A DNA stretch of 64,000 bases, taken from assembly GCF_001640805.2 (NCBI RefSeq), contig NC_066851.1, positions 10,065,550 to 10,129,549 on the forward strand, read 5' to 3'. Numbering within the stretch: position 1 is the stretch's first letter; each line of letters opens with the position of its first letter. Position numbers and translations under genes: made by a program. This stretch comes from Lates calcarifer. Lineage: Eukaryota > Chordata > Actinopteri > Centropomidae. The notes beneath the pieces are model-generated. The model made no database searches and was not told the origin of the DNA. It saw nothing but the letters and a program-made list of their open reading frames with translations. Positions 1 through 13,935 of the stretch are shown piece by piece.

Positions 1-192
1 GAAGAATATTTCCAAGGTCTTTGATGGTCATCAGACAAGCCAGTAAGAAAAAAATTGTGTATTATACTCCAGACTTTAATACAACTCAAGATTATGCAAA
101 CAAATACACTAGACTTTGGTGGTCAAACTGGTAATATGCAGACAAAATCCTTTGACTCTGGCAAAAAGTGAACTTGTTTGTTTTTCCATCAG

Positions 193-371
193 CTGGAGAT
201 GAACCTGACCAGCTCAGCCTCTGCGGTGGGCCCGACTGGGAGACCTCACATGTTATCTACTCCCCATCAGGCACCCATTTACCCAGAGGGTCTGTCAAGC
301 GTGCATTTTTCTACAACACATCCTGAGACAGACTGCATGCTGTATGACCAGTCGACAAAGAAGCAAGACAG
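193..371 (+). CDS. orphan internal exon of an unrecognised gene
   Basis: A 59-codon open segment starts right after a pyrimidine-rich acceptor (AG at 191-192) and ends in a good donor (AG|GTAAGT at 372). It enters in phase 0 and leaves in phase 2. The encoded stretch is rich in Ser, Thr, Pro and His, contains SSASAVGPTGRPHM and ends in STKKQDR, and shows no domain I recognise; it looks like a disordered linker of a larger protein. I found neither the preceding exon (probably left of the window) nor a convincing next exon to the right. What is seen: splice sites and an open frame. What is inferred: that it is a real exon, on the + strand, of the gene upstream of thbs1. It could be a chance open segment. 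Confidence 0.4.
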
Positions 372-3300
372 GTAAGTGTACCTCTACACAAACTCCCTTT
401 TACAATCACTGAAACAGCGTTACACAAAGGTGACTCAGTGAGGTTTGCTACAAATGAAGTGTTGGCAGCAGGTCTGCTAGCATAGTCACTGCATTACTCA
501 GACCACAGCTGCCAAAATTAATCTTCTCCAGACAACTGTTCAAAAAGCATGGATGTCAACAATATTATTGTAATACAAATAATTGGAATAATTATACATT
601 TTTGCACATTATTATATAATTTCTATCAAATATATTTAGTTAGTAGTTTAGACAGTTATAGGAAGATAATAATAACCTGCTAGCATAAAGGTCAAACTTT
701 ATTGACTAATTAAATGTCAACAGTTTAAACAAAAGGTTAACTATTTACAAGGACTGGGTATGACTGTTGTGAATCCTTACCTACCTCCCAGCCCGCGTAC
801 TGCAACTTAAAAAACCACACCAATCACACACCACATACATAATAACACTTCTTGAGGTTGTGGCTGCTTGTGTTGCTGAGGTGTACGGTAGCATAGTCGT
901 GGTCTTGTGCAGACAACAGAGACTGCAGAGCTGGCTGGGAAACATGAGAGCCCCTCAGGAGGAAAATGGGATTCTAATAAATCCTTCAGCCCTGGGAGAG
1001 GGAGCTCTATAAAAACTGCCCTCCATTAAAAACACTCAGCTGTCATGACTCGTCTTTGTACTCAACACTGTGTGATTTGCATGTCAACTTCTTAAATGGT
1101 GGTGCTTTTCTAAGTGCAAAAGTGAATAGGGCATTTTAAATGTCGAATTTGTTTAGGCACTACTAATGCATGCTTTTGGCAAAGAGAGTATTTTCGCAAT
1201 CCATGAAATAAACTTACAGAGATTAGGTCTTTAGTTAGGTCTTCTTTTTAAAAAAAAATCATAATTCAGGGTTTCAGTGATGTAGCACTTGCATAAAATT
1301 CAACATTTGTGAGACAGGGAAACCTGAAATTAAAACCTTTTCAAACAACCACGAGAAACGAAGCACACACACCAGTGTCACACCAAAATGTATCTAGCTT
1401 CAAAAAATGAAAATAAATAAATACAATTGTTGCTAGAAGCTGGCGCCTTAGGGATGGCTCGCAACTGTAGCTGATGAACTAACTTCTTAAACACTAGCAA
1501 GCTGGGAACATGCTAACACTAGTTAGTAAAGACAGCCCTCTGAATGTCTTTGTATGTTCTCTTTACTGAGCTATTTACTTTGTACAGTATTGTGTCCTCA
1601 GGACTGCATAGTATTTCAATCAATACATTCCCATTAGATAACAAGCTTGGTAGTTAACTGTAGCTTGGTAGCTAGCAGGACAGTAAGTGCAGAGAGTTTC
1701 TATCAGCAAATCATGTCTCCATTTGGAGAATTTAAAAAGTGGATGGTGACCATAGAGTGTATATGATGGTGACACACAGCTACTTAGTTACATAGTATAG
1801 CGTCTTCCATTTTGGTCAGCAATGTCAAGATGGCTCTTTTTTTAATGGATTTTTCTCCATTCTAAATTTCAGTTTTTGTTAATTGATTATATTATTAATG
1901 TTCTTTAACTCATAAATACAGGTAAAAACCCTATAGGTTTATGTGCTAATTAATCCAAAATGTATCCAGAGTCTGAAACTTACATCATTCAAGCTGCAGA
2001 CTATTAGTGTTGTCAATGTTATTATTAGCTTTCACCCAGCGGCGGCAGCTCAATTAATGACAGTCTGTTAAGAGTCTACATAGGAACCTCTCGCATTTTT
2101 GATTACACAGGCTTGTACCTTTGATTTTTTCTTCTTTTTTATAGAATCACTTTCTAACAACTCATCTTTCTAACACAGTGGTTCATCTTTTGCACTGATG
2201 ATTCAACCAGAAGACTTTCATGTCCATCAAAGTGGGAGATCTGCTTCAACTTACATTATGTAACATCGTCTATGGGAATAATGAATGAGACATTTACTTC
2301 TGAAAACCAGGGGCAGACCACAATAATGTTTTCAAAGTCAATCACAGTTTAACTCTACTCAAAAAAAAGCATGATTTAATCCCTGGTAAGGGTGACCTCA
2401 CTGATCACAGCTATTCCAATGAAATTCTGTTGAATACATTATTTTCTGTGACAGTCAGGCCTCCCCTGATCCTTCTCTAGATTTGTTATAAATGTGAAAA
2501 AATAGCTGTGAGTGATATGATCTTGGTTTGTTTGGAAAAAGCACAGAGTGGAACATGTATACACCATTAAGCGTCCACCTTCCAACTTGACTTGAGGCAT
2601 GACAGAGACAGCATTATAGGAGCTGTTCACAAAGCTCTGAGTAATCCTTTTGATGTTTCAAACACTAGAGGCCTGATTTTTGTCTTCGACGGGGCAGCCA
2701 GAGCAGGATTTAGAGCTTTAGCTGTTTTGGGTTTTCCAACACTTCAAATGTCAATGTCACCTTTTGAAGTGTCTGAGATCAAATTACAACATCACAACTC
2801 TTAATCCACAAAAGAAGGATGCTCTCTTCCTCTCTTCTCTTTGGTGCCGTTTCCTGAGAATACATGCCTGCTCTTATGTTGATTGTCATCCCTTTGTGTC
2901 CCGTTGTCAATTTTCAGAATTGCTGTGTCAGTAGTTTGTCACAGTCATCACATTAAGCCATCAGTTAACGAGCTTCAGTAGCTGGAAAGTAACCACATGG
3001 TCCTGTCAAAAGTCTGCTCTTCATTTTCTCTGATGGACATTTTATTTAGGGCATAGTTTAGTGACTTGCTGTAGCTATGGTGACCCATTATGACCCATTA
3101 ATTCATTAGTTTCACATTCCCCAATGGCACTCAGCTTTAATTATTGGGTTTCTGGGATTCATCAGCCAAGACAGCAACATTTACTGAAATATTATGAGTA
3201 GTTATAATGAGATTACAATGATTTATAGAAACTAATTGGACTCTGTTGTCATTATTAGGATTGCTATTATGATGGGCTAATTGTTTATGATACACTGACT

Positions 3301-4025
3301 TTGTGTAACTTGGTCAGTGTGCTTCTGTGTCAGGACCTAGAGGCGAGGATGGAGGCCTTGTGAGTCTGCACCGGCTACAACAACTTTTTCTTCAGGGATC
3401 AATAATAGAGGTATTATTAGTTTTTGAAATACACCATCTGGTCTGTTTCCACTCAGTATGTTTACATCATTTCAAGTCAGGGTCTAACATCATGTCAGAG
3501 ACATTCTAATTCATTTAGGAAATACCCTATTAAACTTAATTAGAACCTTTAAAAAAACAACATCAATCAATGCTCATTGCTATTCTTTTCCCAAGATGCT
3601 GTAGATTTGGAAACAAATTCATAAAAAATAATATGGGGCTGTCTGAATTTCTCTGCAGGGCATCTGAGCCCCACCAGCAGCTTTTCTTGGCTGTGTTCCT
3701 GCCTCCTGATGGGGTCTGGAAAACATATATCTCTGCAAGGGGCTCCGCAAGATGCTGCTGCTCATTGCTGCGGCCCAGCAGGCAGCGCACCCCTGTATTA
3801 TGCCTCCCAATGGGAGCACCACCGGAAAGTGTCAGTCACGAGACTTTGGCATCTGCAAACTGCAGAAAGCAAAACACTTAGCTTCTGTTTCTCCACTTTC
3901 CCTGACACAGCACATTGCCAAGGGCACATGCCCACTGTGAAGGACCTCCAGGGAAGTATCACACACGCCGGACATAAATAAGTTGGTAAGTTTGAGACCG
4001 GCTCCATTGGAGAAACCACTTGGTG
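372..4025. other. non-coding stretch after the orphan exon
   Basis: No convincing exon was seen. Short open frames here lack splice sites and protein-like composition. An AT-rich, homeobox-motif-like block at about 3110-3300 is a weak candidate for a conserved non-coding element. Confidence 0.5.
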
Positions 4026-4529
4026 TCATGTCATATTCAAAGTCTGGTCTATCTGCAGCCTCAGTTGGCTTATGCCATGTCTCCTTTCAGCAGATGACAA
4101 ACGGCCCTCACAGGGCCAATACTCACAGGCCTGGCTGTCTGTAAACGTAACATTGCATGATAGGAGTGTCAGCTTCAGCGTTTCCTTGAGCTTGGTACCG
4201 CATATCTCTGACTTCTCCTGGACCTGTGATGCTGGCTCTGGCATATAGTGCGGAAAGCCTCTTGGGCTTTTGATGTGAATATCAAAATTAAACAGACATT
4301 TCAGAGGAAATATCCTGAATAAGTGACACAGGGGTTGAGATGTTTCCTGGCGCACTTCTCGTCCAATCAGTGCTGACTGAGTAAAGTTGCCGGGGAAACA
4401 AAAGGGCTTCAGTGCAGGAGTGAAGCTCGGTGCAATCTCTGATTGATTCACCAGTTCATCTTCATCAGCATTTAGAGGAGTCTGATGAAAGACGCTTTGA
4501 CCTTCCTGCTGATTTGGAACATTACTCAT
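4026..4529 (-). other. unrecognised 167-codon open frame
   Basis: This uninterrupted frame runs from ATG at 4529 to a stop at 4026 and is the longest open frame between the left edge and thbs1. The start of the translation (MSNVPNQQEGQSVFHQTPLN) is acidic and polar and could be protein-like, while the rest has mixed composition. No known domain, signal peptide or membrane segment is evident. An internal CAG|GTCCAG could act as a splice donor. In a 64 kb AT-rich window an open frame of this length can arise by chance, so it is recorded as an open frame and not as a gene. Confidence 0.15.
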
Positions 4530-7500
4530 CCCTTGCTATTTCGTAAAGCTCTAGATGGAGTTTTCTCGTCTTCTCTTCCATATGGAATCATCTGCTAAAG
4601 AAATCTCACTTTAGACTTTTGGAAATGGATTTGGTCCATGAAGTTGTACCAAGGAAATGAACTAGAGAATAAAACTCACTGGTAGAGAGGGTCTTTACTG
4701 AGACAAAACATTATGTTCACTCATGGTGATCTGACATGGGCCATAAACTAAGGAGGTACAGTAATGTATACTGTAGCTAATGCATACTGTAGCCCAAATA
4801 ATGATGAGGAATCAGTCTTTAAAACATGCAGGAAGCCATGGGGCAAATGCAGGAATGTGTCTGAACATGTGTTTTTGTTTAGTAGCTCTATCTGTTACCT
4901 TTCACCAAGATGAAGACAGGGATTACACTGATTCCCGTACTGCTCCATAGCTACGTCCAACGTCAGCCCGCATCAACATCTATTGAAATACATGCACATG
5001 GGGACTCTCATATTTGTTCGTTGACTTTAAAGTGGATACATGTTTATATTGTGCATACAGCCAAAGCTCCCGATTGGAAAATGTTGCACGCAGCTGTCTG
5101 GTGACTGGTCGTTGTGTTCCACACACGCAGAACAAATCACACAGCTAAATATCGTCCCTAACATTTGTTCTTGGCAGTTCAACAGAACATTATCTGATTG
5201 CCTATAGGAAGTGGAGATCTTAACTGATAAATTGTCAGAAGGAATAAATATGGCGTATACATTTCCACTTACACAGTTACACACTGCACCTTATTTATGC
5301 CGGAGCTTCACCAGTGATCGTATGCAGTTACAACAGCACTGTAGAGACAACAGCACTCAATTCAGTGAATACCCTTTTCTCGCTCTCTCTTTTTTTAATC
5401 TGGGGAAAGCCTTCCACACTGGCCTCCACCCTCACCTCGCTTCAAAACAGCCAAGCAAAAACGTGGAGGCTCCATTTGGTCCCCAGAGACGTAACATGTG
5501 CATGCTTCAGTTTTACCGTAAATGCTCCGACATGACAGCAAGAGTTATAACTTCACCCATGGAGGGAACCCCCAATTTGTGGGCTATGGAAAGATATTAC
5601 CAAGTGGGAGGGACAGTGGGGGGAATGGAAGGGGTTCCCGGCACTCTTAAAGGGTGATGACCCGATATTTCACCCCCTTTTTCTGAGAAATCACCCGTTT
5701 TTTGTTTTTTTTTTTGTCAGTCAGAGTGGGGATAAGCCCTCAAAAAGTGGGGGAAATTCCTCAGATTCTTGCTTGTTCTAGTAAATCTGGTAGGGTGTCC
5801 AACATGTTCTTCTATTCTCGTCTCCTTTTATAGCACACATGGATGTTTTTTTCCAAACTCCTCCCTCACCAGACAGTTATGATCCAAAATCTGGAGAAAT
5901 CTTTTGAAAGTATTTATTGACTGATTATTGGGGGAACTTACCACGTGGCAAAAAGATGGAGTGAGAATTAGTCATTGCTAAACCTGTTTGCAAGTGAAAT
6001 GAGTCTTCATGCAAATATGTTCTTTTAACTAAAAACAAATAACTTGTAGTTATTATTAGAAGGAAAAAGGAAATACAAGTGTCCTTAAACGATCAGCATC
6101 TTTGTGTGTGGTGCTGACATTTAAACTGATCGCTTCAGTGTTTTCAGTAAGAAATATTGAAATATTTTACTGAGAAATCTGTATCTTTTTATTTTTTTGT
6201 GGAAAGGTGAGCAGTGATATTCAGTACATGATGTACATAAATTTCAGCTGAGAGTCTTACAATGAACATCTGCATGTTCTGGCGTGTCCCACATTACGAA
6301 TGACTGGAAGTGATGCACAGTCCCTCTGGGACCTGCAAAAGCTTGGTTGGATTTTGGAAATAATCTCTTTGTACAAAATGCGTGTTGCCCAGATTGCAGC
6401 CAGTACACGAGTCATCCCTGCGGCCTGATGTATAACAACTAGACCCTGCAGGTTATACTCATTCTGTACTTTTATGGACATGAAGTTAAGCTCAGTCAGA
6501 GAACAAAAATCCTACGAGATGCTTCATCGGGGGAAAAGTAATACAATGTCATGGTCACAGGTAGCACCTGTTGTTGGTGCCAGGAATCCCGGAAAATATT
6601 TGCCCGGCTAAATGGATTTATTGTATCCCAGGATTTCAAATATAAGCCATGACAAATATTTTGGCAAAGTTAGAGGAAGGAAATCTATTTAACTACATCA
6701 AAGAAAAATAATTTTTTCATATTACCCAGACATGTCTGGAGCTTTGCATGAAATGAACATGACGATGCTGCACATGCTACACCTTATTTTTCATTTAAAC
6801 GTGACTTATTACCTAATAGCCGTGCTCAGCTCTGTATTTATTGCACTGCTGTATTTTAAACACAGTATGGTGGTTCACTGATGTTGAACTGCAAGAAAAA
6901 TAATCAAACGTGCTCTGTTTTAGTGCCCTCCTGAGCAACCGAGACAACACAAGGCTTAGCTCGGACCCCAGGCTGCTGCCGAACAGGACCCATGTTTGGA
7001 TGAGTTACTGTGTGTGAACTGTTCAACTGTCGTACCCAGTATTACAGTAAAGCACCCACATATTGGCTTGGGCTTTTGTAACAATGCTGTAATGTTGATT
7101 GTAACAATGTGGGCTGTATTAGGCTCGTCATCTAAAGCATTCAGATCCATTTGGCTCAGCAGTCAGTGAGAAGTTTAAGTCAGGGCAAATCTGCCTATAG
7201 AGTATTTCTGTCTCGTCAGTCTTATACAGTAAAACAAGGTAAACCACACTGGGCTTAAAGTACAAAACTAAGATGATACCTTAAAGGAGGTGTAATAACT
7301 CATCGTAATGTATGTTTCATGCCTATGGATGAGAGCCCTCAACTCTAAAAAACCTCCCACAGCCATAGCTACAGGAGAATCACTGGGGGAAATGCAGTGA
7401 TAGATTTTCAAGATGTAGGTATTGCAAACAGTAGTCAGCACTTCCTATAAGTGCTCTCCAAGCTGTTAGAGGCCCTCGCAGGCCCAACGGTAACAGATTC

Positions 7501-9180
7501 AATTGGAGGAAAAAAAAAAAAAAAAAGCCAAGACAATATCTGTGTTTGGGTACATTCTTGGGCTGCATTCCCAGACACCAACAGTGGCTTCAGTGAGGCT
7601 CGGAGACTGTGCTGGCTTTGCCAAGTTTATCCAAAATACAGGAACATTTAAAAGATTGTCCAAGTAGGTGATTGATGGAAAGAATGAGAGGTGGTGGAAT
7701 TGATGAGAGATGGTAAGAACATCTTATGAATCAAGAAATAATATCATACACAACTCCAGTGAGGTTGCTATCTGAGAATAATCCATTTGTATGTGTTGTG
7801 TGACTTCATAGCACATTTCAAGAAGAGCAAATTTTTGGTTTTTGGTTTGTTTGATACTTTGCCTGTGAGACTTGGCAGATGTCCTTCCACTGACTGGAAG
7901 AAGCAGCAGTAAATTAAAAAAGGACTCTCCTCTTTATTAGATACAAAGAAGATAATAAAAGAAACTCCTGCCATTAATTAGCTTCTTAGCTGTGACCCTG
8001 ACAGACTCTGTTGATTAGTTTCCAGGAGAAGAGCAGTGGAATGACTCTAGATGGCACGCTTCCCAGAACACGGTGGACACTTGCTCTACACAGCCAACTG
8101 TTTTGAATCAGTGGTAAATACTGCATGGTACATTTGCAAACCTTAAAAGTGATGCCAAATAGGAAAAAAACTCTAAGTAAATGCCACAAAAATGCAAGAG
8201 TGCATGCAATCAATGCTCACATGCAACTGTCTGGGCACAGACCACATGTACACAAACAATTTTAGGACTATAATGGAAAAAAAAACATGCTCTCTTATAC
8301 ATACATTTTTACAAGGTTTTTAAATTTTACATGTCTCCAGTCAGGTCATGCAGTGGGAGACAAACCTGATCATGTGCCACATAAGCTGGGAATTCCTCAA
8401 CTCATGCAGAAGTGTATAACCTATAGCTTAAGGCTATTCTATGTAATAAAGCTACTGGAAAATATTAAAATGCCACCTGGTTTTACTCAGCAACAACATC
8501 TGCAAAAATGTAAGGAATTCCAAAGATAGGACAACTTTTGCCTGAAAACCTAGGGTTTTGCATCATAAAAAAGATTTTAATCAGGGGCTAGTATACACAA
8601 ACAATGTTTATCTGCAGAGTGACTCATGCAGAGCGCCCCAGAAATTGGCAGGAATGACAGCACTGCACATTTAGAGTTTTATTTATTTAGGTCAAAATGA
8701 AAATATATGCTTTGGAGCAGTACAATAAAGCTAGTTTCTTTTCTATTATCTCAAAAGTAGGTCAGTCATGTGCCACAGATCATAAAAGGAACATGAATGA
8801 CACATTCACCTCCACAAGTCCCCCAGTGCACTGAGGGATGAAGTGAAGGAGATTCATGTCCCAAACTTGCCTCAGCAGGGGATTGTCTCTGATCCTCTCA
8901 CCTAAATAGCAAAGAATGGTCATCCTATACATGAGCGATGATGTTTTCAAAGCACATTCTCAACTTGATTTTCACACCCTGTTATCTCCAAGTACACGTG
9001 AGTAAAGCTGAACACCTGGGATGAAAAGTGATTCCCTGCCACTGAGACCCAGTGACTTAACTCCAGTGTGCAGCTACTTCACAGAGTTGTATGTGGATGC
9101 GTGCGTAGATGATGTGATGTTTTCTACATGTAGGCGATTGGAGCATGTACAGTTCATTTATTGCCTAAAGTTGTATGCTC

Positions 9181-9234
9181 CTTCCAAAGGGATCAATAAA
9201 GTCTGTCTAGGTCTAAGTCTAAGTCTAAGTCTTA
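9181..9234 (+). repeat. retroelement-like 3' tail with hexamer repeat
   Basis: The sequence GGGATCAATAAAGTCTGTCT is followed by about four imperfect copies of GTCTAA. This layout resembles the 3' end of teleost non-LTR elements, where an AATAAAG motif precedes a short tandem repeat. The assignment is from memory of the pattern only. Confidence 0.4.
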
Positions 9235-10860
9235 GATGACAATTGAATGCCAAATGATTTACATGAGCTAAATCAACCTTAAAATACACTTCTCCCCTTT
9301 TATTTTCCCTAAAGTAGCTTTATAGCTGAACTAATCAATATTTTTGTATTAACAGTGGAAATAATTACTTGGTGTAATGTCAAAGGGGTTGCTTTTACAA
9401 CCTGCAACTTTACTTTTCTGAATCAGTCTCACAGCTTTCATCAATGCCACAAATGAATACTAAAATCCACTGTATGCCATCAGCCCAGCACAAAACAGTA
9501 GATGTTAGCAATGTGAAGAAATTCAAATTCAAGTATTTAGCTGCTAAAGATATAGCATATTAATTAATTAAGTTCGCTATATATACTGTTTGCTAACATG
9601 CTAATATTACAAGGTGATAATGTGTAAATCATGTGTTTACAACTTGTTGCACTGGCCGCTAGTTTTAGTAAATATAAGCAAATTTTGGCTGTTGAGAAAT
9701 AAATCATATTTGATGCTAAATTAACTCCTAAATCAGCTCACTCCAACTGTGAACTGTAGATGTTTTTTTAATGTGTGTAATTAGCCAACATCTTTGCTGT
9801 ATTTGAAGAATAAGTAGGTCAAGGGTCACTCAGTTTGGTGTTTGGCTCAGTGCTCCTGTAAAGGGCCAAATAAAAAGCACTGGAAGTGTTTAAAGTTACA
9901 TCGTAGCAGCACTGAGCAGCAGGGCTCCCTGTAGGCTCATATCCAACCCCATTAAGTTATTTTGACAGAATTAGACCCTGTGTATCATCACAGACCTGTG
10001 ATGTCATGGGAAAGATGCAAAGTGGTGTACTGTACTGTCTGAGGAGCACTGTGCTGTAAATGGCTGGTCAATGTCTGAGGAGGTGGCAGCATGGCTGCCC
10101 TCACCGAAGGTTGGTTTCACTATGAGTTTAATATCCTTCAGGGTCGACATGGTGAGAGCACACTTCCTAAAACTGGTGGAATTTTAAGTAGAGAAGGCCA
10201 AGAAAAGCAGGGTCACATAGCAAACTGAATTGGAAGTGTGTGTGTGGGTGGATGAAATAGTGCTGTTAACTTTTAGTTTGTTCTCTACGGCCCAATGCAC
10301 AATACCATCAGTGAAGTATTTTCTTATAAAGCTATTTCCTACTGAGGAATTGTGGGAGAAACGGGCTCCAGTGGTGCTCTGTTTAAAGGGTTTGCCTCAG
10401 ATCTCTTCTAGCTAACATCGCCACATTGCCATCAAACCGATTTCCATGTAGAAAGACTGTGGAAATTACAACGAATTCACGAGCTGAAAACCACGTCCAC
10501 AATTCTCAGGTAATCCTCCCTGTGAAAGGACAAAAATACCATAAACGCTATTTTCAGTGAAATCATGTATTTTCCAATGGAGCCAGGTGTCTTCCAAAGA
10601 ACTTTTGATTCTGGCCAAAGCATCTCAGCGGCCAAACATGGAGCTCAACAAAAACATGATGACTTGCAACTGAATGTTTTCATTTTTAAATCAGAATAGT
10701 TTATAGTTGACTGTAACATCAACAGCTGTTTGTGACTGAAGATTCAGTTGTCTTCCTGGTGAAATAAGAAACTATGCTGGAATCTAAACCCTGGAGCTGC
10801 TCAGCTCGTTCTTTTACACTGAAACACATTTCACTATACCAAAAATCATTCAATGTGCTT

Positions 10861-11080
10861 AAAGGAATAGTTCAACGTTTTTGGAAGATACATTCATTTG
10901 CTTTCTTGCTAAAAATGTCCTGACAAACCTCCTGTGAACAGTGGCAGACAAAGTTATGCAACTAACATTAGCTAGTGAAAGCTGGCAACAAGCTAGTGAA
11001 CATTTGGCTGTTTAAGAGTCAGATATCTTTATTGGAAGTTTGTGGAGACCAAAACAGAGTTTAAATGAGTGATATTTGAT
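10861..11080 (+). repeat. dispersed teleost repeat, AAAGGAATAGTTCAAC family
   Basis: The element begins with AAAGGAATAGTTCAACGTTT and continues with 'ctttcttgct', a 'tagctagtgaaagctgg' region and a late block with 'ggagaccaaaacagag', an order typical of a very abundant percomorph repeat. Family members end in the reverse complement of the start, so it is probably a non-autonomous DNA element. Related fragments occur at 13872, 29032, 43450 and 50609. Confidence 0.55.
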
Positions 11081-13871
11081 ATAAATTTGTTGGCTTGTCA
11101 GAAACAAGACAATGAATTCTAATGTTGCCCAGTTTTGTGCTGAATGTGTAAAAAGGAAATTGCTGCTAGTTTCCACTCTTTTTCACATTTCTCAACACTG
11201 CTTTTTTTAAAGCTTTTCTGTAATTTTATCTGTCTCCAAAGAACATTGCCTCAGTGTTGTCTCAAAGTGGGCTTTTCCTCGAAAATCAAGTCATAAGAGT
11301 ACTTGTCAAACGATTATCCAAAAGTTATTATCCACTTGTGTGGTCATCAGGAACTCCAGCTTGATGAGCCTCAGTTCTTTCACAAACCAAACACTTTTCT
11401 CAAGCCTCTTTCAGAAGACCTTTAACATTCCTGGGTACAGTTCTTACCAGTTGAGTGGCGTGTGGTCTGTCAGCTCATTAGTCAAAGGTGTGCATTTAGC
11501 AGCAGAAAAGTCACAGCACAGCAGCGAGCATTTACCGCCATCACTCACCAAAACCTAAAGCGCTCTGTGCTTGTGCAACTGGCATGCGAGAAGTACCATG
11601 GATGACTTGGTGTCTGTCTGTAAACAGTACGAGCAGACAAGCTTTCAGAGCGTCCATCCAACATAATCAGACTCTGACATCACTTGCCGGAATCGAGCAG
11701 ACTCACTGCAACAAATTAATCATTTTCTTCCATGCATACATCCAAAGATGAGCTAGCTAAATTGCCACCGCAAGATCTAATCCTCTTCTGGTTCTTTGCA
11801 GTGGTGGTGTTGAGCGCAACAGATTCCTTCACGTTGAAATCAAATATGCAGCTAAAGGTCTACTGTATATGTCAAACACAACTGATTTACGGTGCATAAG
11901 TACAAAATGCAGAATATTTTTGAACAATTGTGTTTTACCACAAGTAGAACAGGTTCTTATAATGCTGTTTCACAGAACATCATTTTTGCCAAGCTATGCC
12001 AACTCCAAAGCCACCGGTAATATCCATATTTCCCTCCTTTATCCCTCCCAGGCCAAGCGGGGATTATGATCAGTGATTTACAATGGCCAATGGCTCCAAG
12101 TCATTTTAGTGTTCTGGCATGTGCCGAAGAAAAAACAGCTGAAAGAATTAAAAAAAAAAGTTTAGTTTGGCATCACGCTGCCTTCAGTTCCTTTCATAAA
12201 TGATATCTTTTGATTCCCGAATTTCCTTGGATGAGCACTTAGCCACTCTGTTAAGATAAGATGGGTCATTACTGTTACAGAAGCATGCTTCTCCCAATAT
12301 TCAGTGTCTCCCTGAATAGCAGTATAAATGTTCTCTAATGTCACCTCCCTGAATGCCTCATTGGATTATTACCAGAGATGTAAGATGAATCAACAATTGT
12401 TCCCAAAATAAAAAGTGAACCCTGACCAATGACTGACCACTTTGCGTAACAACATTTTCTAACTGTTTATCAGTGACTCATGATGTTCTGTGTGTGACTA
12501 GTAGCTGTATATGTCTCCTCCCTAACTCTTTCCATTTTCATTCTCCAGCTGTTGTATTTTTTTTCTCCTCCTGAAACATGACTTACACAAGCTTGCTCCC
12601 CCTGGGCATGTTTTTTTCCTGACTGATAAAGTGAAGAATGATGTGTTCAAGCAAGGCCTGCTCGAAAAAAACAAAAAACTAAAGTTGTTGATACTGATAT
12701 TATTCTGCATTCTGCAAAACAGCTAAAGGCAACAAGTAGAAATCATGTTTGATGACTTTCTGCTGTGATAGCCGATTTCAGGAGAAAGTCTCAACCTGTC
12801 AGAACGAGGGAACAGGTTTGCTGCGTCATATGTTGCTTAAGATCAGTCCTATAAACTGTCCATTGTCAGATGTTGTTCTTCATCAGCGTGCTCTTTCCAT
12901 GCAGTCATAAACAGATTGACTGACAGCATCAATAATGGAAAAAACCCACACTGGCTTCATTTGCTCAGAGTGAATATAAATGAAGAAGTCAAGGTTTTAA
13001 TAGACCACAAAATAGCTTAAATTTATCCTCCAGATGTTAGCATTAAGTAAAGGCAATATAATCCTCCCATTTTCTATTATTTCAGCATAATAACCTTTAA
13101 AATGGGATTTGCACTTGTCACTATGATAATGAACATTTCAATCATACCATGCTTGATCACAATATAATAAAACTACAAACCTCACCACTACCACTGATGA
13201 AGCTTAGTTTTATTTCATTCCTTAAGCACTTAATTGGTCAAGCATTGGATGAACTCCATCTGACACGCACACAAGTGGCATGAACAAGTGTTGATTTCAA
13301 CAGAATCCCTGAAAACACAGTAAATCCTCTCTCACAGCTATGAGCCCATCTTTGGTGATTGTTTATTATAACACCTTACGATTGTCTCTCGTGCTGCTGG
13401 TTCAACCAATGTGAGCCTGAGGCGATGTAACATAGCAATGTAAATACAGCCCAGTAATAACTTGTAATGTTCTCCTGATCTTTTCACCTGCCTGCTCAGA
13501 TTCATGCCATTACTCATCACCTCTCTAATGTATATACAGCATAAGGTGGAGCTCCTGCTGTTGTTTTTGAGGTTGTATTTGTTGCCATAGAGCTCTTCCT
13601 TCCTCGGTATCCTGACCGTCTGCGTCATTCCTTTGGATTGTTTTGCCTGTTTGGACTGCCTGCCTGTCGCCAGTTTCAAGCCTACCTACAGTAATTACTG
13701 AGAAAAACCTCTTTTTTTATAGTATCAGTCCTGCTTCATGAGTCTGCCTTTGGGTCTGAATTCTCCTAATGAACAGTATAGAAACAGCACCTGAGCATCA
13801 TCTCTGAATGTGCGATCTCATTATCCCTGAATGCAATCAGGTTTCTCTGTAACTTAGGATAGAACAGACTT

Positions 13872-13935
13872 TTCCAGGCTGTTTCCAGGCTTTATGCTAA
13901 GCAAAGCTAACCAGCTGCTGGCAGTAGCTGCTCTC
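13872..13935. repeat. fragment of the same dispersed repeat family
   Basis: The segment around GCTTTATGCTAAGCAAAGCT followed by AACCAGCTGCTGGCAGTAGC matches the internal 'gctaagctaagctaaccagctgctggctgtagc' part of the family described at 10861. Confidence 0.5.

Noticed and set aside
1005..1095. TATAAAA box followed by an ATG, resembling a small promoter and gene
   Set aside because: The frame after the ATG closes within about 16 codons and no splice sites or conserved protein follow.
5211..5657. 148-codon open frame on the + strand
   Set aside because: Composition is not protein-like, there is no recognisable domain, and no splice signals bound it.
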